In this document: piece after piece, positions 9,701 through 18,815 of the stretch
Layout of the letters: each line of letters begins with the position of its first letter
Position numbering within the stretch: position 1 is the stretch's first letter
Assembly: GCF_040182365.1 (NCBI RefSeq)
Contig: NZ_CP144460.1
Coordinates: forward strand, 62,001-126,000
DNA from: Xanthomonas sp. 10-10
GTDB lineage: Bacteria; Pseudomonadota; Gammaproteobacteria; Xanthomonadales; Xanthomonadaceae
Direction of reading: 5' to 3'
DNA: 64,000 bases
Notes under the pieces: model-generated
What the model was told of the DNA's origin: nothing
The model's input: the letters and a program-made list of their open reading frames with translations, nothing else
The model's database searches: none
Translations under genes and position numbers: made by a program

Positions 9701-12700
9701 TTATCGGCGCGCAATTGCGGGTCGACGAACAGCACGCGCGCGGCCAGCCGCTCGTAGAGCATCGCATCTTCCAGCGAGGCGTCGATCTGCCGGCGCGTGA
9801 CCTGGCTCTGGGTCAGCGCCAGGTCGAACACCCGATCGGCCAGACGGCGGTCGCGGTATTTGTCGATCAGCGCGGTGCAGGCCTCGCGTTGGGTCCCGAC
9901 GCCATAGACCATGTCCACCTGCGCCTGCTGGTCGGGCGCCAGCGAAATACGGCAGCGGATCGCCACGATCGGGTCCAGCACCGAGCCGGCCGCGCCGGAC
10001 AGGTTGGCGTGCGCGTGCAAGGCAAGCGGATTGCGGGTGCTGCGCCCGCGCCCGACGAAGGCGGCGCGATCGGTCTCGTAGGAAATCGTCGCCACGTCGG
10101 CATCGTGCACGGCCACCAGATGCAGCATCCACGGCTGCGCCTCGTCATGCCCGCGCGGGCGCCGTGTACAGAGCAATGCCTGCTTGTCGGCCAGGATCTC
10201 GGTCTGCACGAACAGGTTGCTGAAGGCCGGATGCGCCTCGTCGGCCTGCGCCGGCGCCAGCACCACTTCGGCATAGGTGGTGATTTCGATCACGCGCGTC
10301 TGCCGCGAACGGTTGCGGATGCGCAGCCGGCGCATCTCCACGTCGTCCTCGGCGGAAATGGCGATTTCCAGATGGCTGTCGTAGCGCTGGTGGCTGCCCT
10401 TGAACTCGGCTTTCGCGTCGGAAAAAATCGCCTCGTAGCGCTCCACCGGCACGCAGGTGGGTTGATGCGCGGCCGACCACACCGCGCCGCTGTCCACATC
10501 GCGCAGATAGCAGAAGGTGCCCCAGTGGTCGCGGGTGCCGTCCTCGCGCCAGCGGGTCACCGCCATGTCGCGCGCGCGGCTGTAGCCACCGCCGGCCGAG
10601 GTCAGCATGCCGTGGTAACGCCCGTTGGAGAGCAGTTGCAACGCCGGCTGGGCCAGATCGGGGTCGCGATGGATGCGCAGGGCCATGCCCGCCTCGGTGG
10701 GAACCGGGCGCTCCGCGGCCTGGGCCAATCCCTTGACGTAGACGCCGGCACGCGGCGCGCGCTCCTGCAACAGCAGCAGCGTGGCCTGGAATTGCGGATC
10801 GGCGACAAAGCGCTGTTGCATCGGCGCATCGCGCAACACGTGGTCCAGTGCCAGCAGCGCCATGCCCTGATGGTGCGACATGAACGAGCGGACCACGGCG
10901 TGTTGTTCGCCACGCGGCACCCGCGACGGGGTGTAGTCGATCGCCTCGTACAGCCCGAAGCGGCCGCCGAATCCCAGCGCCTGCAAATGCTGCAGATTGC
11001 GGCACGCCGCATCCGGGTCGACCATCAAGGCCATCGCGCTGGCATACGGGGCGATCACCAGATCCTGGCCCAGGCCGCGCTTGAGTCCGAGCCCGGGCAC
11101 ACCGAACGCGCGGTATTGATAATTGCGCCGCGTATCGACCGTGTTGTAGCCCGATTCGGACACGCCCCAGGGCACATCGCGCGCGGCGCCGTAGCGGATC
11201 TGCGCCTGCACCGCGCCGCGCATCGAGCGGTTCAGCAGCGTCTGCGGATAGCTGGGCATCACCAGGTCGGGCATCAGGTACTCGAACATCGAGCCGCTCC
11301 ACGACAGCAGCGTCGGCTCGGCGCCGGTATCGGTGAGCGTGCGCCCGAGCGCGAACCAGCTGTCCTGCGGCAGCTTGCCCTGGGCGATGGCCACGAAGAT
11401 CCCCAGGCGCGCCTCGGAGGCCAGCAGATCGTAATGGCCGCTGTCCAGGCGACGGTCGTCGACGTTGTAGCCGATCGACAACAACTGCGGGGCACGGTTG
11501 TAGAGAAAGTCGTAATCCATCTGCGCCAACTGCCCGGCGCGATGCGCCAGCCGGTGCAGTTCCTGCACACGGTTGGCGGCCCAGCTCTGCACGTTCGGTG
11601 CGCAGTCGCTGGCGGCCAGTTGCCGCAGCGTGGCGACCATGGCGCCCGTCGTCCCTGTTGCGTGCGGATCGGTGTCGGCCAGTGCCGGTGCGCAGTGACT
11701 CAACTCGGCCAGGGCGGCCTTGCAACTGGCCACCAGCCGCTGCGGCCACGGTTCTTCGTCGTCGCCGCTGACCGGCATCAGCGCCAGGATCCGCTGGCTT
11801 TGCGCCAACAGCAGGCGCAGCGCCTTGTCGGCCTGGGGCGGGCTTGGCGCGGGCTGGCTGCAAAGGCCCTGCACGCCCTGCGCCATCGTATCCAGCGCAT
11901 CCAGCGCATCGGCGGTGACGTTGCGTGCCCTGGCGTGCGATGCCAGCACGCTCAAGGTGTCGGCCAGCCCGTCGAACACCGCCATCGAGACCGCCGGCGC
12001 CTCCACCAGCGCCAGCAACCCTTGCCGCAGCGTCAGCAGATGACCGGCCAGATTGCCGCTGTCGACGGTGGAGACATAACGCGGCAGCAGCGGCGCCAGC
12101 GTTTCGGTGTCGTACCAGTTGTAGAAATGGCCGCGGTGGCGCGGCAGCGATTCCAGGGTGGTCAGCGTATCGGCCACGCGGGTCATGACGCCGGCCACTG
12201 TCAGGTAGCCCAGATCGTAGGCGGCCAGGTTGGCCAGCAGGCCCAGCCCGATGTTGGTCGGCGAGGTGCGGTTGGCCACCACCGTGACCGGATATTCCTG
12301 CACGTTGTCCGGCGGCAGCCAATGATGCTGCGCGGTGCAATGGGTCTCGAAGAACGCCCAGGTGCGCCGCGACAATCCGCCGAGGAAAGCGCGCTGCTCC
12401 TGCGACAATTGCGCCACCGGGGCGGCGGGCTGCCCGCCCAGCCAGGCCATCAGCCAGGGTGCGCCCATCCACGCCACGCCAAGCGGCAGTGCCACCCACA
12501 GCGCCACCGGCGACCACCACGCAACCGCTGCAACCACCAGCGCCGCGGCGCAGGCGGCGCCGGCCATCAGGCGATGTTCGGCATTGCCGCTGCGCGCGCT
12601 GCGTTCCACTTCGCTGGAGGGCGCCCACTGCAACAGATGGCGATGGGTGATGGCCATCCGCACCAGCGTGCGGGCGATGGCCGCCAGTTGCAGCCCGGCC

Positions 12701-15444
12701 TCGAACGGCAGGCAGGCCAGCACCACGCCGGTGCGCAACAGGTACTGACGCAGCCCCACGCCGACCTGGCGCGCGTGATGGCGCAACCCCAGACCTTCGG
12801 GCGGGTGCGCCAGCGCATAGAGCGCCGAGCACAGCCCCGGCAGCAGCCACAGCGCCAGCAGCCAGGCTGTCCAGCGCAATGGCGTGGGCGAGCACAGCCA
12901 GCCGATCAGCAGCAGGCCGAAGGCGGCCGGCGCCACCAGGCTGCGGCGCAGGTTGTCCAGCAGCTTGCCGCGCGATAGCCACGACAACCGGTTGCGCGCG
13001 CGCTTGCCGCCGCGATCGGGCACCCACGGCAGCAGCCACGGCAACAGCTGCCAGTCGCCGCGTACCCAGCGCGCGCGGCGCTTGGCATCGGTGGCGTAGC
13101 GTTGCGGATGGCGCTCGTACAGGCGCACGTCGCTGAGCAACCCGGCGCGGACATAGCAGCCTTCCAGCAAGTCGTGGCTGAGCACGCGGTTGTCGGGGAA
13201 GCGCCCGGCCAGCACCTGCTCGAAGGTCGCCACCGCATAGATGCCCTTGCCGATGAACGAGCCTTCGCCGAACAGGTCCTGATACACGTCCGACACCACC
13301 CGCGTGTACGGATCGATGCCCGGTTCGATCCCGAACATGCGCGCAAAGCGCGATTCGCCACCCTCGCTCATGCCGGTGCCCAGGCCGGGCTGCAGGATGC
13401 CGTAGCCGGCTTCCACGTACTGCCCGGACGCATCCAGGCGCGGCATGTTCAACGGATGCGACATCGCCCCGACCAGGGCACGTGCCGCATCCCTGGGCAG
13501 ATGGGTGTCGCTGTCCAGCGTGATCACATAGCGCACCCCCACCAGGACGGCGACATCGCCCTGCACCTGCAGGAAGTCGCTGGCCGCCTGCAGCGGCGCA
13601 TCCTCGGCGCACAGCAGGCGGTTGAGCGCTTCGAGCTTGCCGCGCTTGCGCTCGGCGCCCATCCAGCAGCCTTCGCCCGCATTCCACTGGCGGGCACGGT
13701 GCAGCAGGAAGAACCGATCGCCGTGCGCGTCGGCATAGGCCGCGTTGAGCCGGTCGATGTGCTGCGCCGCATGCGCCACCAGCGCCATGTCCGCCGGCAA
13801 CAGCGCCTGCGCCGCATCGAGAAAATCGGTGAGCAGCGCGAAGTACAGCTGTGCGTCGCGGTTGGCCAGGTAATGCACCTCCAGCGCACCGACCAGCTCG
13901 TCGATGGCATCGATACCGGCCAGCATGCTCGGCATCACCACCAGCGTGCGGCAATCGGGCGTGATGCCGGCACGCAGGTCCATGCGCGGCAACGGGCGCG
14001 GGCGTACCCACAGCGTCGCCACCCAGTTGACCAGGGCAATGCCCAACTCGCTGGCCGCCAGCAGCGCGATGCCGGCAGTGATCCACCACAGCGCCGGCGG
14101 CAATGCGCTGGCCCACTGCAGCAACACGCCGGTCCACAGCGCCGCGATCGTTGCGATCGGCAACAGATACGTCGGCAGCGCGACGCGACGCACGCGCAGA
14201 CGCGGTGGCGTCGGCGCGCCGGGTGCGGCCGGATCGCCCAGCGCGGCACGCAACAGCGGCAACCCCGCATCCACCAGGTAGTAACCCACGTGTGCGGCCA
14301 CCGGTTCGGCCGCGTGCGCTTGCGCGGCCAATCGCAGCACGGTGTCGGCCACCGTGGGTTCGTCGCACTTCATGCGGTGGGCCAGATGTTCCACCACGTG
14401 CCGGTACGCATCGCGGGTCTGGAAATCCATGCGCGCGTACACGACGGCCGGATCCTTGCGCAGGATCTGCTCGACCACGCTCATGGTTTCGACAAACTCG
14501 CGCCAATCCATCTCGTCCAGAAAGCGCAGGCTGCCGATGCTGTTGCCGATCGATACCTGGTCGGCCGCCTGGCGCTGGCTTTCGGCATGCACCATTCCCT
14601 CGACGCTGTGGCCTCCGCTCGCCAGCCACTGTTCCACCCAGGCGCTGGCCATCGACAGCACCGGGCCGCGGCCCTGGATACCGCGCGTCAGTTCGGCGAC
14701 GAACGCGCCGCTGGCCGGCGGCTGCGAGCGCGCCATGTCGGCCACCACTCCCACCACGTCCTTGGGCTGCGCGGCGGCCGTGGCGTTCAGCATAGCGGCC
14801 CAATGCGCAGCCAGAGCCGTGTCGCGCCCGTCGTGCATGATGCCGTCGGCAACGCGGCGCAGGTTGTCGATCAAGGCCAGCCGCAACACGATCGGAATGG
14901 CCCACAGTTCGCCGAGCTTGAGCGGTGCCACCTGTTGGTAGGCCGCGATGAAACGGCTCAGCGTGATCGCATCCACGCGCCCATCGCCATGCGCCACGAC
15001 CTGCAACCCCAACTCGTAGACCCGCGGCAGACCGATGGAGTTCGGCGTGCGCAGGCGCGGCAACTGGCGGCTGTAACCAGGCGGAAGATGCTGGCGCGCC
15101 AGGCGGATCTGCTCTTGGACCAGATAATCGTTATCCAGCAGCCATTCGCCGGCAGGGTGCAGGCGCACGCCAGCGGCCGCCATCTCGTTCAGGCGCGATG
15201 CCGCGCTTTCGAGCGCGCGTTGATTGGACTTCAGTCCCGACAACAACAGCTCGCGTGCCGGGCCGGTGTAGAGCGTGTGCGTCGTTGCCAGCGCGCGCGC
15301 CAGCATTTCCATCTGCTCGTCGCCGAGCAATGCAGCGCCGGGCACTGCCGCATCCCGAGCCGGGTGCGCCTGCAGCGATGGTGCTGGTTGGGTAATCGAT
15401 TGCCACCAGAGAGAGAACGCAGACGCTTTCCGCTTTGGCGGCAT
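6775..15444 (-). CDS. ndvB: Cyclic beta-1,2-glucan synthase (NdvB/ChvB type)
   Basis: A 2889-residue inner-membrane protein, the full length for this family. It initiates, elongates and cyclises beta-1,2-glucan from UDP-glucose; the product is periplasmic and linked to osmotic adaptation and host interaction. Reading from the N-terminus: a cytoplasmic region, transmembrane helices near 430-480, a GT84 glycosyltransferase domain with DSDTHLP near residue 645, further helices near 838-880 and 968-1004, then a long region of repeated glycan-binding and GH94 phosphorylase-like modules that set ring size. The last of these has QCSDDFLWLP near 2485 and GSGDWNDGMN near 2566. It starts at the ATG at 15444; a 73-residue gene overlaps its stop. 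Large open frames on the opposite strand are codon-bias shadows. Confidence 0.96.
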   Translation of the reverse strand: MPPKRKASAFSLWWQSITQPAPSLQAHPARDAAVPGAALLGDEQMEMLARALATTHTLYTGPARELLLSGLKSNQRALESAASRLNEMAAAGVRLHPAGEWLLDNDYLVQEQIRLARQHLPPGYSRQLPRLRTPNSIGLPRVYELGLQVVAHGDGRVDAITLSRFIAAYQQVAPLKLGELWAIPIVLRLALIDNLRRVADGIMHDGRDTALAAHWAAMLNATAAAQPKDVVGVVADMARSQPPASGAFVAELTRGIQGRGPVLSMASAWVEQWLASGGHSVEGMVHAESQRQAADQVSIGNSIGSLRFLDEMDWREFVETMSVVEQILRKDPAVVYARMDFQTRDAYRHVVEHLAHRMKCDEPTVADTVLRLAAQAHAAEPVAAHVGYYLVDAGLPLLRAALGDPAAPGAPTPPRLRVRRVALPTYLLPIATIAALWTGVLLQWASALPPALWWITAGIALLAASELGIALVNWVATLWVRPRPLPRMDLRAGITPDCRTLVVMPSMLAGIDAIDELVGALEVHYLANRDAQLYFALLTDFLDAAQALLPADMALVAHAAQHIDRLNAAYADAHGDRFFLLHRARQWNAGEGCWMGAERKRGKLEALNRLLCAEDAPLQAASDFLQVQGDVAVLVGVRYVITLDSDTHLPRDAARALVGAMSHPLNMPRLDASGQYVEAGYGILQPGLGTGMSEGGESRFARMFGIEPGIDPYTRVVSDVYQDLFGEGSFIGKGIYAVATFEQVLAGRFPDNRVLSHDLLEGCYVRAGLLSDVRLYERHPQRYATDAKRRARWVRGDWQLLPWLLPWVPDRGGKRARNRLSWLSRGKLLDNLRRSLVAPAAFGLLLIGWLCSPTPLRWTAWLLALWLLPGLCSALYALAHPPEGLGLRHHARQVGVGLRQYLLRTGVVLACLPFEAGLQLAAIARTLVRMAITHRHLLQWAPSSEVERSARSGNAEHRLMAGAACAAALVVAAVAWWSPVALWVALPLGVAWMGAPWLMAWLGGQPAAPVAQLSQEQRAFLGGLSRRTWAFFETHCTAQHHWLPPDNVQEYPVTVVANRTSPTNIGLGLLANLAAYDLGYLTVAGVMTRVADTLTTLESLPRHRGHFYNWYDTETLAPLLPRYVSTVDSGNLAGHLLTLRQGLLALVEAPAVSMAVFDGLADTLSVLASHARARNVTADALDALDTMAQGVQGLCSQPAPSPPQADKALRLLLAQSQRILALMPVSGDDEEPWPQRLVASCKAALAELSHCAPALADTDPHATGTTGAMVATLRQLAASDCAPNVQSWAANRVQELHRLAHRAGQLAQMDYDFLYNRAPQLLSIGYNVDDRRLDSGHYDLLASEARLGIFVAIAQGKLPQDSWFALGRTLTDTGAEPTLLSWSGSMFEYLMPDLVMPSYPQTLLNRSMRGAVQAQIRYGAARDVPWGVSESGYNTVDTRRNYQYRAFGVPGLGLKRGLGQDLVIAPYASAMALMVDPDAACRNLQHLQALGFGGRFGLYEAIDYTPSRVPRGEQHAVVRSFMSHHQGMALLALDHVLRDAPMQQRFVADPQFQATLLLLQERAPRAGVYVKGLAQAAERPVPTEAGMALRIHRDPDLAQPALQLLSNGRYHGMLTSAGGGYSRARDMAVTRWREDGTRDHWGTFCYLRDVDSGAVWSAAHQPTCVPVERYEAIFSDAKAEFKGSHQRYDSHLEIAISAEDDVEMRRLRIRNRSRQTRVIEITTYAEVVLAPAQADEAHPAFSNLFVQTEILADKQALLCTRRPRGHDEAQPWMLHLVAVHDADVATISYETDRAAFVGRGRSTRNPLALHAHANLSGAAGSVLDPIVAIRCRISLAPDQQAQVDMVYGVGTQREACTALIDKYRDRRLADRVFDLALTQSQVTRRQIDASLEDAMLYERLAARVLFVDPQLRADNEVLLHNHRGQSALWSHAISGDLPIVLLRITDPDNLDLARQLVQAHAYWRLKGLRADLVIWNESQAGYRQQLQDAILGLIAADPEANVLDRPGGIFVRAIEHISQEDRVLLQTVARAILCDANGTLDAQLQRHPSARAQPPLLEPIQQLDSADALASTHAAYLDRTLQAASDEAVLFDNGLGAFAADGREYRITLDEGMPTPAPWCNVLANAQFGSVVSDSSAGYSWAENAHEFRLTPWHNDPVGDASGEAFYLRDEDTGQVWSPMALPCRGSGRYTVRHGFGYSVYSHTEHGIGSELWVFVDAQRPIKFSHLRLKNLSGRPRRLSVTGYVEWVLGDIRTRSQLHVVSEVDLGSSVLTARNPYNTEFDGRVAFFDADAPSRSITADRSEFIGRNGSLAAPAALARQRLSGRVGAGLDPCAAIQIPLTLAAEQSFETVFRLGAASNRDAALELARSSRGVATAQAALLDVRRHWEQVLGSVQVRTPDPAVDLLANGWLLYQTIACRFLARSGYYQSGGAFGFRDQLQDSMAMVHAQPALSRAHLLRSAAHQFVQGDVQHWWHPPQDRGVRTQCSDDFLWLPQALCRYLDTTADTSVLDEPVGFIDGRALKPDEESYYDLPQLTGNVQSLYAHGVLALQRGMTRLGERGLPLIGSGDWNDGMNRVGKDGKGESVWLGFFLYDTLLRFSAVATQRDDTVFAASCRTHAQALRAALEQHAWDGQWYRRAWFDDGTVLGSHSSDECRIDSLSQSWSVLSGAMDPARSAQAMQAMYQHLVDADAGIVKLLMPPFDRTGHDPGYIRGYVPGVRENGGQYTHAAVWAAMAFAHLGDSARAWQLAGMINPIHHALDADAAQRYKAEPYVLAADVYAVAPHAGRGGWSWYTGAAGWMYRLLTESLLGLQRHGTRMHIVPCIPAGWPGYQLRYRFGSSTYIVDVTQRPGVQPRLEIDGVTQAELAFTLVDDGEVHAVALDWPGEAT

Positions 15445-15863
15445 GGAGACATTGCCTGTGCGGCATCAGTGCCGCTAGAACCACGATCATGCGCGCTCGC
15501 GCCACGGCGCATGTGAAGGCAGCATTCCGCGATGCTGCAGGCGATGCATGCATGACGCGCGATGCCATGGCATATCGGCTGTCGATGGTTGCGCATGCGA
15601 CGCCTGGCATCGTGCGAATGCGCACGTACAGCATGCGATCAAGCCGACACGACAGTCCTGTGGGCGTGTGCCTGTGCATGCAACGCAGGGCACGGCACTG
15701 CAGCCACACTGCATCGCAGCCGCCCCCGGCACGATTCGCTTGCTGCGCCGTGCATTCTGCAATCCGTGCAAGCACACGCCGCCAATGCGGCACGCTGCAC
15801 GGCTGTCGGTGTCATCGTGCAGGCGTGCGGCATCGTCCTTTCTGCAGTCACAAGGCCTCATCC
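15445..15863. other. Divergent promoter region between ndvB and acylase genes
   Basis: Open frames run through it but none has a start with homology. It is unusually rich in GCAT, ATGC and TGCA tetramers (for example GATGCATGCATG near 15543 and several GCATGC). No firm promoter was placed. Confidence 0.5.
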
Positions 15864-18275
15864 ATGCTCCACACAACACACCGGTGGGCGTTGTGCCTGC
15901 TGCTGAGCAGCCTGAGCCTGCAGGGCAATGCCGCACCAGCGTCGTCGCCATCGCCATCGTCCATGGCAGTGGCCGGGCTGGAGCAGCCGGCGCAGATCCG
16001 CGTCGATCGTTGGGGCGTGGCGCACATCTACGCGCGCACCGATGGCGACGCGTTCTTCGTGCAGGGATTCAATGTCGCGCGCGACCGCCTGTTCCAGCTC
16101 GATCTGCTGCGACGTAAAGGGCTTGGCCATCTGGCCGAGGCGTTCGGGCCGGCCTACCTCGCCCAGGATCGCGCCTCGCGGCTGTTTCTGTATCGCGGCG
16201 ACATGCACGCCGAATGGGCCAGTTACGGCCCCGACGCACAGCGCGACGTGGGCCGATTCGTTGCCGGCATCAATGCCTATATCGCCTGGCTGGATGCGCA
16301 TCCACAGGCGCTGCCTTACGAATTCCGCACCTTCGGCTATCGTCCGCAGACGTGGTCGGCCGAGGATGTGTTGCGCATCCGCAGCACCGGCTTGAGCCGC
16401 AACGTCAAAAGCGAGGTCGCACGCGCCAAGGTCGCCTGCAAGGCTTCGCTGCGCATCGACGCGATCCGCCTGAAGCTGCAGCCGGCCTGGACCACCCACG
16501 TGCCCGAAGGATTGGACCCCTGCCTTCCGGACGCGGTATTGAAGGTCTACGAACTGGCCACGCAGAGCCCCAGGCTGAGCGCCGATACCCAGCCGCGCAG
16601 CGCCATCGCCGACAGCGCGTCGCTGCGCCCGGAAGAACAAGCCGCTGCAGAAGGCAGCAACAACTGGGTGATCGCCCCGCACAAGTCGGCCACCGGTCAT
16701 GCGGTACTGGCAGACGATCCGCATCGGGCCTATACCGTGCCCAGCCTGCGCTACTTCGTGCATCTGAGCAGTCCGGGGCTGGACATCATCGGTGCCGGCG
16801 AGCCCACCGCGCCGGGGATCGCGATCGGCCACAACCGTACCAGCGCCTTCGGCCTGACCATCTTCAACATCGACCAGGAAGATCTCTACGTCTACCGTCT
16901 GAATCCGGCCAATCACGCGTCCTATTGGTATCAAGGCCATTGGGAGCCGATGCGTACGCAGCGCGAATCCATTGCCGTGCGCGATGGCAAACCGGTGCCG
17001 GTGGAGCTGCAATTCACCCGGCATGGGCCGGTGGTCTATGTCGATGCGGACAAGCACATCGCCTACGCCATTGCCTCGGTCTGGAGTCAACCCGGCACGG
17101 CGCCGTATCTGGGGTCGCTGCGGTATCTGCGTAGCGCATCGTTCGAGCAGTTCAAGGGCGCGCTCGCACACTGGGGCGCGCCGTCGGTCAATCAGGTCTA
17201 TGCCGACGTGCACGGCACCATCGGTTGGGCGACGGCCGGCACGGCCCCGCGCCGCGCACACTCCGATGGGCTGCTGCCGGTTCCCGGCGATGGACGCTAC
17301 GATTGGAGCGGCTTCTGGCACAGCGATGTGCTGCCGTCATCGAAGAATCCCGCTTCCGGTTTCATCACCACCTCCAACGAGATGAATCTGCCGGACGGCG
17401 ATCCATCCCTGGCACGCAAGATCGGCTTCGAATGGGCCAACGACGCGCGGCACGCCCGCATCACCCAGGTGCTCTCGCAGCTGCCCAAGGTGACCTTGCA
17501 GGATTCGCAGCAGTTGCAGAACGACCAGGTGTCGTTGCCGGCGCAGCGGCTGGTGGCGCTGATCCAGCCGCTGCACGCGCAGGACCCGGCAACCAACGCG
17601 GCGTTGGCACTGCTGCGGCCGTGGAACGGCGAAGTCAGCGCAACCTCTGCCGCTGCCGCGCTGGAGGAAGTGTGGTTCAGCAGCGACCTCGGCGCGGCCT
17701 ACAAGGCCATGGTGATGGGCCCGGCGGAGGCAGCCACGTTCGGCATGCCCGACGCCGCGGTACTGCTGGAGGCGCTGGAGCATCCGGGCGCTGCGTTCGG
17801 GCCCGACCCTGTCGCGGCTCGCGACCGGTTGCTGCTGGAGTCGCTGCGCAGCGCCTATCAATCGCTGGTCGACAGGCAGGGCCCCGATCCGGCGCAATGG
17901 CAGTGGGGCAAGCTGCACACCAACACCGTCACCCATGCGATGAGCGCAGCGCTCGGCGCCGAACGCGCGCGGCTGGATGTCGGCCCGTTCGCCAAGGGCG
18001 GCAGCCCGTACACGCCCAATCAATCCAGTTACGATCCCAGCGACTTCCGCCAGACGATCGGCCCGTCCGCACGTCTGATCATCGACCTGGGCGATTGGGA
18101 TAATTCGCGCGCCATGAATTACCCCGGCCAATCCGGCGACCCGGCCAGCCCGCATTACCGCGACCTGGCGCCGCTGTGGCTGCAGGGCAGCTACTTCCCG
18201 CTGCTGTACACGCGCGCTGCGGTGGATGCGGCAACCGAGCAGATTGTCGACCTGCTGCCTGCCGCAGCGCGTTAG
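15864..18275 (+). CDS. Penicillin acylase family protein (periplasmic Ntn hydrolase)
   Basis: An 803-residue precursor of the penicillin G acylase / acyl-homoserine-lactone acylase family. The ATG at 15864 gives a clean signal peptide ending near residue 24 (SLQGNAA), so the enzyme is exported. The family cleaves itself into an alpha and a beta chain. The new N-terminal nucleophile is the Ser in GSNNW, here Ser265, after a linker rich in Ala/Glu. The alpha chain carries the conserved start IRVDRWGVAHIYA and QGFNVARDRLFQLDLLRR. The reaction is hydrolysis of an amide in an acylated substrate, but whether that is an N-acyl-homoserine lactone, a cyclic lipopeptide or a beta-lactam cannot be told. 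It is transcribed away from ndvB. Confidence 0.9.
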   Translation: MLHTTHRWALCLLLSSLSLQGNAAPASSPSPSSMAVAGLEQPAQIRVDRWGVAHIYARTDGDAFFVQGFNVARDRLFQLDLLRRKGLGHLAEAFGPAYLAQDRASRLFLYRGDMHAEWASYGPDAQRDVGRFVAGINAYIAWLDAHPQALPYEFRTFGYRPQTWSAEDVLRIRSTGLSRNVKSEVARAKVACKASLRIDAIRLKLQPAWTTHVPEGLDPCLPDAVLKVYELATQSPRLSADTQPRSAIADSASLRPEEQAAAEGSNNWVIAPHKSATGHAVLADDPHRAYTVPSLRYFVHLSSPGLDIIGAGEPTAPGIAIGHNRTSAFGLTIFNIDQEDLYVYRLNPANHASYWYQGHWEPMRTQRESIAVRDGKPVPVELQFTRHGPVVYVDADKHIAYAIASVWSQPGTAPYLGSLRYLRSASFEQFKGALAHWGAPSVNQVYADVHGTIGWATAGTAPRRAHSDGLLPVPGDGRYDWSGFWHSDVLPSSKNPASGFITTSNEMNLPDGDPSLARKIGFEWANDARHARITQVLSQLPKVTLQDSQQLQNDQVSLPAQRLVALIQPLHAQDPATNAALALLRPWNGEVSATSAAAALEEVWFSSDLGAAYKAMVMGPAEAATFGMPDAAVLLEALEHPGAAFGPDPVAARDRLLLESLRSAYQSLVDRQGPDPAQWQWGKLHTNTVTHAMSAALGAERARLDVGPFAKGGSPYTPNQSSYDPSDFRQTIGPSARLIIDLGDWDNSRAMNYPGQSGDPASPHYRDLAPLWLQGSYFPLLYTRAAVDAATEQIVDLLPAAAR

Positions 18276-18815
18276 TCATGCCGTCTGTGCGTAACGGGAC
18301 GACCGGAGCCAGCTGCACGGGCGTTGACAGGCGAGTGCGATGCCTACAGGCGAACCCCGCGCATCCGTCCAGGCGACTGGGTACCGAATCACTGAGCTGT
18401 CGTCGTTCCATCCGGCAGCCGGGGGGCGCATGCCGGGGTAGCGCGTCGCGCCGACACGGGCCGATAGCCCCAGACCGCAGGTTGGCTAGCTCGCCATGTG
18501 CGGATGCAGCGGATCAGGCGATGGAAGTCCCTGACGTCGCTGCCTGCGATGGCCGGATGGATCTTCCTGCGCCGGCAGGTGCGCTGCTTTAGCGAAGATA
18601 CAGCGCGGCGTGCATGGCTGGCGTCGCTGTGGCAGTGAGGATCACTCGGTCGCCGCCATCTTCGGCAGCGGGTAGACTGGGTCGGTCGCCACGAGGAGCA
18701 TGGAATGGGCCGGTGCCAGTCGTTGCATCCAGGTACCGATAGACCGCCGACGGTACAGCGCGCCCCGGGCATCTGCGCCGTCGCCTGCCAACGGCCCTGA
18801 TCGTCGCCACGCGTC
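18276..18815. other. Intergenic, upstream of the polysaccharide locus
   Basis: A 540-base stretch with no supported gene. It must contain the promoter of the plus-strand polysaccharide arm. A TTGACA at 18324-18329 has no acceptable -10 at the right distance. I see no clear terminator after the acylase gene. Confidence 0.5.

Noticed and set aside
8767..12978. A 1403-codon open frame on the plus strand, opposite ndvB
   Set aside because: It is antisense to a strongly conserved enzyme, is rich in Arg/Gln/His/Ala as expected for a shadow of GC-rich codons, and has no domain.
18324..18329. TTGACA as promoter of the polysaccharide plus arm
   Set aside because: No acceptable -10 box at 16-18 bases, and the first gene starts almost 490 bases away.
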